A program made the translations under genes and the position numbers. Source: Maribacter arcticus (lineage in GTDB: Bacteria > Bacteroidota > Bacteroidia > Flavobacteriales > Flavobacteriaceae). From it: 64,000 nt of DNA. Shown in pieces: positions 26,108 to 33,663 of this stretch (the first letter of the stretch is position 1; each line of letters starts with the position of its first letter). The notes under the pieces are model-generated. The model ran no database searches, was not told the DNA's origin, and saw nothing but the letters and a program-made list of their open reading frames with translations. Location: contig NZ_FUYL01000008.1 of assembly GCF_900167935.1 (NCBI RefSeq), positions 1-64,000 of the forward strand, in the 5' to 3' direction.

Positions 26108-27619
26108 TTACATCTTTGCGGCGAACATCTTGGATATCTTAGAACGTAATTTACGCTCATAATCTTCCTCTAGCCACTCTTTATAGTTCTTCGTATTATT
26201 CATAATACAATACGAGTATTGACGAACTCTATACTTTATTTCTTCTTTTAGCTTTTTAGCCAAAATTCTAGCATCAAAAACATCTTCAGAATTCTCAACA
26301 CATATTTTTGCGTGTTGCTCAATACTTTTTTCTAATACTAATTTAGATTTTTCACCATTGGCGAAACTCTTTTTGTATTCTGCCTTAATATCAAAATCGA
26401 TTTCGGTAGACTTTTCAAACTCCGCCCTTAAATCTGCAGGCATTTCATAAACAAATTCCCGTTCAATTTCCTCGTCGTTTTTGATATTTTCTAAATAGAA
26501 ATCTGGAAAATGAAATATCTCTTGCCAATCTATACCTGCATTCCACAATCCGAAACGAGCAACATTGTTACCCATATCTATTACATTGAAGTTCTCTTTA
26601 TGTGACAAGTATCTAGACCCACGACCAATCATTTGAAAATAGAGCGTAAGTGAACGTGTAGCACGGTTTAGAATTATGGTTTCTACACTTGGTTCGTCAA
26701 AACCAGTAGTTAAAATACTTACCGACGTAAGAATAGCATCGGGAGTTTCCTTAAACCATTTTAAAATCTCTTTTCGCTCAGATGCGTTATTCTTATTATC
26801 TAGATGGCGAATATTGTAACCAGCCTTTTTAAAAGTTTCGCAGACGTATCTAGACGTGTTTATTCCGTTATTAAAAATAAGAGTCTTCGTGCCTTTTGCT
26901 ATTTCATTATAAGCCGCTACCAACTTATTAAGCATGCTATGATTACCATACAGCTCATCAGAAGATTTTACCGTGTAATCGCCACTAATACCTAATTTTA
27001 AAGTTTGAAGGCTAACATCGTAGTTATACATATTCGCTTTAGCCAAGAACTTTTTCTGAATCAACGATTCGATAGATTCACCCACAATCAACTTTTTATA
27101 GTTGTCTTTCATGGGAAGCTTAATATTTGAACTAAGGGGAGTTGCGGTAACCCCAAGAATTACAGAATTCTCAAAAAACTTAAATAGCTTACGGAAAGAG
27201 TTATAATGTGCCTCATCAATAATTACAAGACCTATATTATTAATTTCTATTTTTTCTTCTTGCAGTCGGTTATTCAGTGTTTCTACCATAGCGACAAAAC
27301 ACATATACTCGTTTTGGTCTTGCCACTCTTTAACCTCACTATTAATAATCTTATTTTTTACCCCAAACCCCTTTAGCATTTTTGAGGTCTGCTGACTCAA
27401 TTCTATACGGTGGGTAAGTACGACTACCTTTTTCTTGGTGCGTTCTATGTAACGCTTTGCAATTTCAGAAAACACTACGGTTTTACCACCACCTGTAGGT
27501 AGTTGGTATAGTAAGTTAGAATTATCACCATTTTCATCTAAATAATTAAAAATCATATTTAGATCTTCCTCTTGATAATCGTATAAGGTCTTCTCAGTAC
27601 TATCTTTCTCTAGCTTCAA
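26108..27619 (-). CDS. DEAD/DEAH-type superfamily 2 helicase
   Basis: 503 residues. Motifs in order: YQEEDLNMIFNYL (Q-like entry), LPTGGGKTVVFSEI (Walker A), VVVLTHRIELSQQ (Ia), LVIIDEAHYN (DEAH), GVTATPLS (III), TLIFNNGINTSRYVCE (IV), LTTGFDEPSVETIIL (V) and YFQMIGRGSRY (VI). The short C-terminal region is helical and basic. It resembles stand-alone UvsW/RadD-like helicases found in Bacteroidota. No nuclease or methyltransferase is adjacent, so I do not assign it to a defence system. Confidence 0.9.
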   Translation of the reverse strand: MKLEKDSTEKTLYDYQEEDLNMIFNYLDENGDNSNLLYQLPTGGGKTVVFSEIAKRYIERTKKKVVVLTHRIELSQQTSKMLKGFGVKNKIINSEVKEWQDQNEYMCFVAMVETLNNRLQEEKIEINNIGLVIIDEAHYNSFRKLFKFFENSVILGVTATPLSSNIKLPMKDNYKKLIVGESIESLIQKKFLAKANMYNYDVSLQTLKLGISGDYTVKSSDELYGNHSMLNKLVAAYNEIAKGTKTLIFNNGINTSRYVCETFKKAGYNIRHLDNKNNASERKEILKWFKETPDAILTSVSILTTGFDEPSVETIILNRATRSLTLYFQMIGRGSRYLSHKENFNVIDMGNNVARFGLWNAGIDWQEIFHFPDFYLENIKNDEEIEREFVYEMPADLRAEFEKSTEIDFDIKAEYKKSFANGEKSKLVLEKSIEQHAKICVENSEDVFDARILAKKLKEEIKYRVRQYSYCIMNNTKNYKEWLEEDYERKLRSKISKMFAAKM

Positions 27620-27717
27620 AAGGTGTGTAGGCGTTAATTATATTAATAATGCAAAAACCTTATAAAATTATGGGATTTTTATGGGTATAGGAAATAAAAA
27701 TATTTAAATACACAATA

Positions 27718-28647
27718 TTAATATCCCTTGTTCATATCCACCTTATTTTGAAGTTCTTCACCAGATTGTAATCGTTTATAATTCTCTACTAATTGGGGAA
27801 TAACGGAATTGGTATCTGAAACACTTGCATAATGGGGGGTCATGTGTATTTTATTATGGTTCCAAAATGGATGTGAAGTGGGTAATGGTTCTGTATGATA
27901 TACATCTAAGCAAGCCCCAGATAAGTGTCCGTTATCTATCAACTCCAGTAAATCTTCATCTACCATATGTCCGCCTCTCGCAACATTAATAACAAACGCA
28001 TTTTTAGGAAGCTGTGACAATAGTTTCTTATTCAGAATACCTTCTGTAGCGGGAGTTAATGGCAATAAACAAACCAAAACATCGGTAGACTCTAGAAATT
28101 TTGACAATGAATCCGGACCTGAAAAAGTGGCAACGTTGTCTATATTTTTAGCACTACGACTCCAACCTTGCACCTTAAATCCGTAGGTAGTAAGATCAGT
28201 ACCCGTAAGAGCACCTAATTCCCCAAGACCTAAAATACCAATGGTTACATCCTTTATCCTTAAATACTCCATTGGCTCCCAAACATTCGCTATTTGTTTT
28301 GCTTTATAGGCATTCAGGTTTTTAAGATGAGCCAAAATCACCGCTAAAACATGTTCAGACATATCACTTGCCAAAAATGGGTCAACAATACGAGTAATAG
28401 GAATGTCATTAGGGCGAGTAGCATCTTCAAATAAATAATCGACACCAGCCCCGGCAGATGCAATACATTTTAAATTTGGATACCCTGAAAGTGAACCAGA
28501 AGGATGTTTCCAGGTGATGGCCATGGTAATTTCATCTTTTGGATGCTCCTCTAAAAAACTATACACTTCTAGTGAACTGTCAGCTTTTAATAATGCTTTT
28601 TTCCAAAGCTCAATTTTGTGGTCTTGTCTAATTATTACAATTGCCAT
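27718..28647 (-). CDS. D-2-hydroxyacid dehydrogenase, GhrA-like
   Basis: 309 residues. NAD(P)-binding segment is VTIGILGLGELGALTGTDLT (GxGxxG), followed by LPLTPATEGILN, NVARGGHMVDEDLLELI and HMTPHYASVSDTNSV, giving the catalytic Arg/Glu/His set; the usual Glu lies in CLDVYHTEPLP. The pattern fits glyoxylate/hydroxypyruvate reductases that use NADPH. The gene starts 3 bases after the stop of the DUF6155-like gene, so the two form a short operon. Confidence 0.9.
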   Translation of the reverse strand: MAIVIIRQDHKIELWKKALLKADSSLEVYSFLEEHPKDEITMAITWKHPSGSLSGYPNLKCIASAGAGVDYLFEDATRPNDIPITRIVDPFLASDMSEHVLAVILAHLKNLNAYKAKQIANVWEPMEYLRIKDVTIGILGLGELGALTGTDLTTYGFKVQGWSRSAKNIDNVATFSGPDSLSKFLESTDVLVCLLPLTPATEGILNKKLLSQLPKNAFVINVARGGHMVDEDLLELIDNGHLSGACLDVYHTEPLPTSHPFWNHNKIHMTPHYASVSDTNSVIPQLVENYKRLQSGEELQNKVDMNKGY

Positions 28648-28650
28648 GTT

Positions 28651-29160
28651 CTAGTCTATAATATCCAAGGCTTTTGAGAACTCATCTTCAAAAAGCCATT
28701 TTTGTTTTTGGGTTTCTAAATATATTTTTAAGATACGTTCTTTAAATTCAGGTAATACACCATGAACTGTAGCAAACTGTATTACTTCATTGAATGAATT
28801 CAGCATACTTCTAAAGAAAGAATCGGCTACATTTTTCTCCTTTGAAAAGGTCTGGGCAATTTCAAGATTAAAACACATAACGTCTACTATTAAATGTGGA
28901 TCTACTCCTAACTTAATAAAATGCTTAAAGAATTTTTGTGCTACCGAACGTCGTGCTTTTGGTCGTCTTCTTTTTAAAGGAAAGTATTCATTAGAAATTT
29001 TAGCCTTTGCGTCTTGTACCAGTTTATCCTCTTTCGGATTAAACGCAAAATCATAATACGTCTTTACCGTAGGAAATTTTTCATACAACTCTACTATCTG
29101 CTCTTCCAATGCTTTTTTTGGTAGTTTAGATAGATATGTTTTTAAGGCCCTTTTACTCAT
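28651..29160 (-). CDS. DUF6155-like conserved protein
   Basis: 169 residues, all helical and basic, no signal peptide. It begins MSKRALKTYLSKLPKKALEE and has FPTVKTYYDFAFNP and KRRRPKARRSVAQKFFKHFI, then an acidic end. The KxxLxxLxKxxLxxQIxxLYxKFxxVKxYYD pattern is the one I associate with DUF6155. Function is unknown. It is the first gene of a pair with the hydroxyacid dehydrogenase. Confidence 0.65.
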   Translation of the reverse strand: MSKRALKTYLSKLPKKALEEQIVELYEKFPTVKTYYDFAFNPKEDKLVQDAKAKISNEYFPLKRRRPKARRSVAQKFFKHFIKLGVDPHLIVDVMCFNLEIAQTFSKEKNVADSFFRSMLNSFNEVIQFATVHGVLPEFKERILKIYLETQKQKWLFEDEFSKALDIID

Positions 29161-29332
29161 ATAAAACGTAAATGTTACTTCAAAAATAAGTTATACTGAT
29201 TTAACGTCCTAAATGCACAATACTTTGTTAAACCTTATAAATAGTGTAGAAGTATAGTGAGGTTTCTTTGGTAAAGACAATAATTAGTGGTATACTGTAA
29301 GTTCGTAGAACTTCTAAATTCCATACACACAT

Positions 29333-30196
29333 ATGAGGCAACTAAAGATAATTAAGCAGGTAACGAATCGTGAATCAAAATCACTCGATAAATACTTGCA
29401 AGATATCAGTAAGATTGATTTGATTACTGCAAATGAAGAGGTAGAGTTAGCACAAAAAATCAGGGAAGGTAGTCAAGCAGCTTTAGAAAAATTAACTACA
29501 GCAAATTTAAGGTTTGTTGTTTCCGTAGCAAAACAATATCAAAATCAAGGTCTTAAATTACCCGATTTAATAAACGAAGGAAATTTAGGTTTAGTTAAAG
29601 CAGCAAAAAGGTTTGATGAAACTAGAGGATTTAAATTTATATCCTATGCCGTATGGTGGATCAGACAATCTATTCTACAAGCTTTAGCAGAACAGTCAAG
29701 AGTAGTACGTTTGCCATTGAACAAAATTGGTTCAATCAATAAGATTAAAAAGACATTTTCATATTTAGAGCAGGCACATGAACGTCCGCCATCTCCAGAG
29801 GAAATTGCTAAAGAATTAGAAATGACCGTTTCTGAGGTAAAGCAGTCTCTTAAGAATTCAGGTAGACACGTATCTATGGATGCGCCATTACGTGAAGGTG
29901 AAGATTCTAACTTGTATGATGTATTGCGTTCAGGTGAATCACCTAGACCTGATAATCAATTATTACAACAATCATTGAATACAGAAATCAATAGAGCATT
30001 AGATACCTTATCGCCTAGAGAAGCTGATGTTGTTAAGTTATACTACGGAATTGGTGATCAACAATCAATGACTTTGGCTGAAATAGGCCAAACATTCGAT
30101 TTAACTAGAGAGCGAGTAAGACAAATACGCGAAAAGGCAATACGTAAACTACGTCATGCTTCTAGAAGTAAGTTGTTGAAAACGTATTTAGGATAA
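29333..30196 (+). CDS. rpoD: Primary sigma-70 factor
   Basis: 287 residues, the short form usual in Bacteroidota, without a long region 1.1. Region 1.2 is [19 protein letters not shown]; region 2 [37 protein letters not shown] and [17 protein letters not shown]; region 3 from about 150; region 4 [18 protein letters not shown] and [19 protein letters not shown], with the family tail LLKTYLG. It recognises Bacteroidota-type TTG/TAnnTTTG promoters. It is monocistronic with a strong bidirectional terminator. Confidence 0.95.
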   Translation: MRQLKIIKQVTNRESKSLDKYLQDISKIDLITANEEVELAQKIREGSQAALEKLTTANLRFVVSVAKQYQNQGLKLPDLINEGNLGLVKAAKRFDETRGFKFISYAVWWIRQSILQALAEQSRVVRLPLNKIGSINKIKKTFSYLEQAHERPPSPEEIAKELEMTVSEVKQSLKNSGRHVSMDAPLREGEDSNLYDVLRSGESPRPDNQLLQQSLNTEINRALDTLSPREADVVKLYYGIGDQQSMTLAEIGQTFDLTRERVRQIREKAIRKLRHASRSKLLKTYLG

Positions 30197-30212
30197 AATT
30201 AAATACTGTTAT

Positions 30213-30250
30213 AAAAAAAAAGCGCCCGTATATACGGGCGCTTTTTTTTT
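30213..30250. terminator. Strong bidirectional terminator after rpoD
   Basis: AAAGCGCCCGTA-TA-TACGGGCGCTTT is a perfect 12-bp stem with a run of A before and T after. It also suits a transcript arriving from the small minus-strand ORFs at 30265-30502. Confidence 0.92.
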
Positions 30251-30264
30251 CTTAATGGTGAACA

Positions 30265-30366
30265 TTAAGAATAGGTCAATTTGTTGATATTGAAATTTAC
30301 AAGGATTGAATTTAAATCCTGAATAAAATTTTGATAAGATGAAAAATCTTGATTTTGATGTGCCAT
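30265..30366 (-). CDS. Possible 33-residue microprotein, second of a tandem pair
   Basis: ATG at 30366 to TAA at 30265. It contains YQNFIQDLNSILVNFNI and ends LTYS. It resembles the upstream 32-residue ORF in the motif F-[LI]-Q-D-L-N-x-I-L and in the final L-x-Y. It ends 15 bases before the bidirectional terminator, in the right orientation to use it. There is no known family; support is the similarity to its neighbour plus context. Confidence 0.4.
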   Translation of the reverse strand: MAHQNQDFSSYQNFIQDLNSILVNFNINKLTYS

Positions 30367-30403
30367 GAGAATTTAATTTATTGGTTTTTAGTTTGGTTAC
30401 CAT

Positions 30404-30502
30404 TTACATGTAATCCAACTCAGCTAATTCATTGATACTTAAAATTTCGTTTAAATCTTGAAGAAATACTAAGTATTCTTCACCGTAAGTGTCGTAAAGC
30501 AT
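30404..30502 (-). CDS. Possible 32-residue microprotein, first of a tandem pair
   Basis: ATG at 30502 to TAA at 30404, beginning MLYDTYGEEYLVFLQDLNEI and ending LAELDYM. It is acidic and amphipathic. It is preceded, after a 50-base leader, by a promoter-like TTG-N20-TATATTTA on the same strand. It shares FLQDLNEIL with FIQDLNSIL of the next ORF, and the DNA around the motif is also similar, which suggests tandem duplication. Confidence 0.4.
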   Translation of the reverse strand: MLYDTYGEEYLVFLQDLNEILSINELAELDYM

Positions 30503-30551
30503 TTTTGTAGGTTTAAAATTTAAAATTGATTTGGGTAAATTAATCTTGAAG

Positions 30552-30582
30552 TAAATATATAGGGAAGATATAGGTGTGACAA
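30552..30582 (-). promoter_or_regulatory. Possible promoter for the tandem micro-ORFs
   Basis: On the minus strand TTG (30582-30580) and TATATTTA (30559-30552) are 20 bases apart, one mismatch from the Bacteroidota TTG/TAnnTTTG pattern. The rest of the 768-base gap, 30583-30964, shows no further gene that I can support. Confidence 0.3.
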
Positions 30583-30964
30583 TAAAATGTGGTGAACCTT
30601 TTTATTTTTGTTGTAAAACGTATGAAAAAGTATGTTAGCGATAAAAATTAGTGAAACCATCCTATTTACAAGGCTTTTAAGGAGTGCAGTTCATCGTATT
30701 TTTTTTGATGTATAATCGATTTCTCCCATTAAAAAGACCAAACCTTAGTTAAACCTCAACTTTACATCTATTATGAAGTTGTGGTAAAACTAGTATATGT
30801 AAAGGTAATTCTTCCCATACCACAACCAATTTACCAACACCTCTATATGGCATTATAATCATGCTTATCACTACAATATGACCCGCATAATTTCGTTTTC
30901 ATTTTACAAACATAGTTGACCTTTACAAGTGTTCTATGTTTGATTTACTAAAGATGAAATTAAA

Positions 30965-32272
30965 ATGAACGTACTCTCATATATGCACTCTAATTCCCAA
31001 ACATTTAAGCTCCTATTATTTTTTATATTTCTAGGAAGTGTTTCAAAAAGTAATGCGATGGAACTGTTACATGCTATTAATGAAAAAATAGTCACAGAAG
31101 AATTAGTATTGAACAGTCATAGTTTTAATACGCATCAACGCAGCTCATTTACTTATTTGTCGCAAAAGGAATCTATTGAACGTGGACTAACCATTTTGCA
31201 TTTCGAAAAAGATAAAAAAATAGAGTATAAAACATTTGACACCTATGGTAGTAAAGAAGAGGTTGTAGAGTTTTTAGCTACGCTTTCTACAATGTTAATG
31301 GCAAATTCTAAAATAGCCATATTAGCGCATGACTCTGCTGCAGCCAGTTTGGTAGGGTTTGAAAAGCAGTTATTCGACTTAGGACTTATTCAATTAAGCA
31401 GCTTAAAAGGCAGGCAAGCATACATCATGCATAATTTAAATGGTGTTATTACTGAACAAGTTGATGATAATTCGATTACAAAGACTTTAGATGTACCTAC
31501 TATAACAGGAAGCGAAATCGTTTATTTTCCAAAAGAGACCTTTGAATTTACACCTAACATAAATAGGTTCATTGCTCATGCTGGCGGTGAGGTAAACGGA
31601 ATTAAATCTACCAACTCTAAGAATGCACTAGATGAGAATTATAAAAAAGGATTCCGCATTTTTGAGTTAGATATTATAGAAACTTCTGATGGAAAATTGG
31701 TAGCAGCCCATGATTGGAATATGTGGGCTCGATTTACCGATTACACAGGAACCTTACCTCCCACTCATGCCCAGTTCATGAAACAAAAAATTTATGGAGA
31801 TTACATAACTATGGATATGGAGGCTATTAATGCTTGGTTTAAAAAACACCCAGATGCAACTTTAGTAACAGATAAAGTAAATGACCCAATTGCCTTTTCC
31901 GAGGCTTTCATTGATAATGACCGTCTAATTATGGAATTATTTAGTGTTATGGCCGTTGAAAAAGCTTCTGAGCATGGTATACATGCAATGATGTCTCAAG
32001 AACCTTTAATGGCTATTAAGGATGATAAAACCAACTTTTTAAAGGTTAATAATGTAAAATATGTGGCGTTATCAAGAAGAATTATCGCTAGTCAAAAGAA
32101 ACTCATGTTACAATTGAAAGAAGCCGGAATTAAGGTATACGTCTACAACGTGAATTTTGCCCCAGGTAAAGACGAAAAATATGTTCATGATAATGAATTT
32201 GGCCTTATCTATGGAATGTATGCTGATAAATGGATATCAGATATGAATTTTACAAGCGCATCTAAGCTGTAA
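30965..32272 (+). CDS. Secreted GDPD-type phosphodiesterase with N-terminal ILEI/FAM3-like domain
   Basis: 435 residues with a signal peptide (LLLFFIFLGSVSKSNA). Residues about 68-165 read ERGLTILHFEKDKKIEYKTF, then DTYGSKEEVVEFL, SKIAILAHDSAAASLVG, LGLIQLSSLKGRQAYIM; the order RGL-FDTYGS-ILAHDSA-LG-R.AYI is that of the ILEI/FAM3 (PANDER) lectin-like fold. Residues about 200-430 are a glycerophosphodiester phosphodiesterase TIM barrel: RFIAHAGGE, FELDIIETSDGKLVAAHDW (Glu, Asp and His). The usual HRG is HAGG here. It converges on the phosphoglycerol-transferase operon, so its substrate may be phosphoglycerol-decorated glycan. The ILEI call is pattern recognition only. Confidence 0.75.
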   Translation: MNVLSYMHSNSQTFKLLLFFIFLGSVSKSNAMELLHAINEKIVTEELVLNSHSFNTHQRSSFTYLSQKESIERGLTILHFEKDKKIEYKTFDTYGSKEEVVEFLATLSTMLMANSKIAILAHDSAAASLVGFEKQLFDLGLIQLSSLKGRQAYIMHNLNGVITEQVDDNSITKTLDVPTITGSEIVYFPKETFEFTPNINRFIAHAGGEVNGIKSTNSKNALDENYKKGFRIFELDIIETSDGKLVAAHDWNMWARFTDYTGTLPPTHAQFMKQKIYGDYITMDMEAINAWFKKHPDATLVTDKVNDPIAFSEAFIDNDRLIMELFSVMAVEKASEHGIHAMMSQEPLMAIKDDKTNFLKVNNVKYVALSRRIIASQKKLMLQLKEAGIKVYVYNVNFAPGKDEKYVHDNEFGLIYGMYADKWISDMNFTSASKL

Positions 32273-32322
32273 ACAATTCTATTAGAAAACTATATTTAGA
32301 GTATAATAAGTTCTTACCAAGT

Positions 32323-33663
32323 CTAAAAATTGAATTGATAGGTGAGGCCAGCAGAAATTGAATAAAAGAAACTACCTGGATCAAAAGATTGTTCTTGGCG
32401 CAAAACACCGATATTCGTTCGATACGAACTTAAATTGTTTTTACTGGTAAACTGATACTCGCAGCTTAAACGTTGCGATTCAATGTAAAGTAAGGTTTCT
32501 GCCAATATTTGGTCACCCGAAGAAAACTGTCTTAACTCTGGAGAAAATCCGATTCCGAAATTTACTCCCACGTAGTTTTCTGCATCCTTCAAATATTTCC
32601 TAACCAAAATATTTCCTGATGCCTTAGTTAGTTTATCATCAACACCAGGCGTTATAAATGAGCGCAAAGAAAAATAATAATTACCTCTATAATAACCTAC
32701 AGAGTTAGTTATCGACTTTACATCTCTTGTCGCAAAACTAATATATCGTCCTCCGCTTGAAAATTCAAATCCACTTTTGTGATTGTAATATATATCTCCC
32801 CCAACTTTATGGTTAGGGTAAAGCTCTGAATTAGAATAGCCATAATTTACATAAGCATAAAATCCTTTTGCGATTTTCGGATATAGGTCTATATCAAATT
32901 GAAGTCCGTTTTTACCTAAACGATTACTATTGTTTAATCTTGGAATTATACTACCGTATTTTGTTTGTCGCTTGTACGATATACTTGAAGAAACGACTGG
33001 ATCAAAACGTTGGTCAAATACCGTAACGGAACTATTTACCGCTATTCTATTCTTCAATTTTTCTTCAGTTACCGGTGTCTTTCTTAAAAGCAGCGTACTA
33101 TCGGCTTTAGTCTTTTCGACTAGAGCATTCTTGGCCTTGCTATTTTTTTTTCCTATTCCAAAGTTAGTTTCTACTTTACTCTCTACGTTATACCAACCAT
33201 CTTTCTCATATGCTAATTCATTTAACCCGGAAGAGGCTAAGGATTTTAATCGCGATAGTTCTTTATCATCTTGAAAATGTACTAATGCCTTATTAGATAG
33301 CCCTAAAGCGGTAGCGTAATTTTTAGCATACAACTCATTTTTTATAGCAGATATCCAGATATCTTTATCGGTTTTGTTTTTAGACAGTACTGCATTAAAA
33401 TCTGCCCGGGCTTTATCATAATCGCCATTCCAAGAATATGTACTCGCTAGTAAAGATTTTGCCTCTTGATTATCTGGACTCTCTTTGGTAAAATTGCCAA
33501 GCATAAGATTTGCCTGAGTGTTTTTACCATCATACGCCAATTGATAGGCTGTTTCAAAGGTTGGCGTATCACCACCTTCCAAAGCAGATACATCTTGCCC
33601 CTTTACACCGTATACACAGACAAGTAGTATGATGACCACAATATGGAGGTGTTTTTTTATCAT
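32323..33663 (-). CDS. TPR plus YaiO-family outer-membrane beta-barrel protein
   Basis: 446 residues. Signal peptide (IVVIILLVCVYGVKGQ), then TPR-like repeats to about residue 160 (LLASTYSWNGDYDKARADFN), a linker, and from about 210 a beta-barrel of alternating aromatic strands ending in LTYQFNF with a terminal Phe, as in BamA-inserted barrels. The layout matches YaiO-type proteins found beside polysaccharide synthases. It is the last gene of the operon, and its start shares base 33663 with the stop of the transferase gene, so translation is coupled. I infer glycan export or docking at the outer membrane. Confidence 0.8.
   Translation of the reverse strand: MIKKHLHIVVIILLVCVYGVKGQDVSALEGGDTPTFETAYQLAYDGKNTQANLMLGNFTKESPDNQEAKSLLASTYSWNGDYDKARADFNAVLSKNKTDKDIWISAIKNELYAKNYATALGLSNKALVHFQDDKELSRLKSLASSGLNELAYEKDGWYNVESKVETNFGIGKKNSKAKNALVEKTKADSTLLLRKTPVTEEKLKNRIAVNSSVTVFDQRFDPVVSSSISYKRQTKYGSIIPRLNNSNRLGKNGLQFDIDLYPKIAKGFYAYVNYGYSNSELYPNHKVGGDIYYNHKSGFEFSSGGRYISFATRDVKSITNSVGYYRGNYYFSLRSFITPGVDDKLTKASGNILVRKYLKDAENYVGVNFGIGFSPELRQFSSGDQILAETLLYIESQRLSCEYQFTSKNNLSSYRTNIGVLRQEQSFDPGSFFYSISAGLTYQFNF

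Noticed and set aside
26108-27619. Helicase as part of a restriction or defence system
   Set aside because: No methyltransferase, nuclease or defence gene is adjacent, and the domain set is that of a stand-alone helicase.
30209-30403. 64-codon minus-strand frame overlapping the rpoD terminator
   Set aside because: It reads through the terminator stem and overlaps the better micro-ORF at 30265-30366 in another frame.
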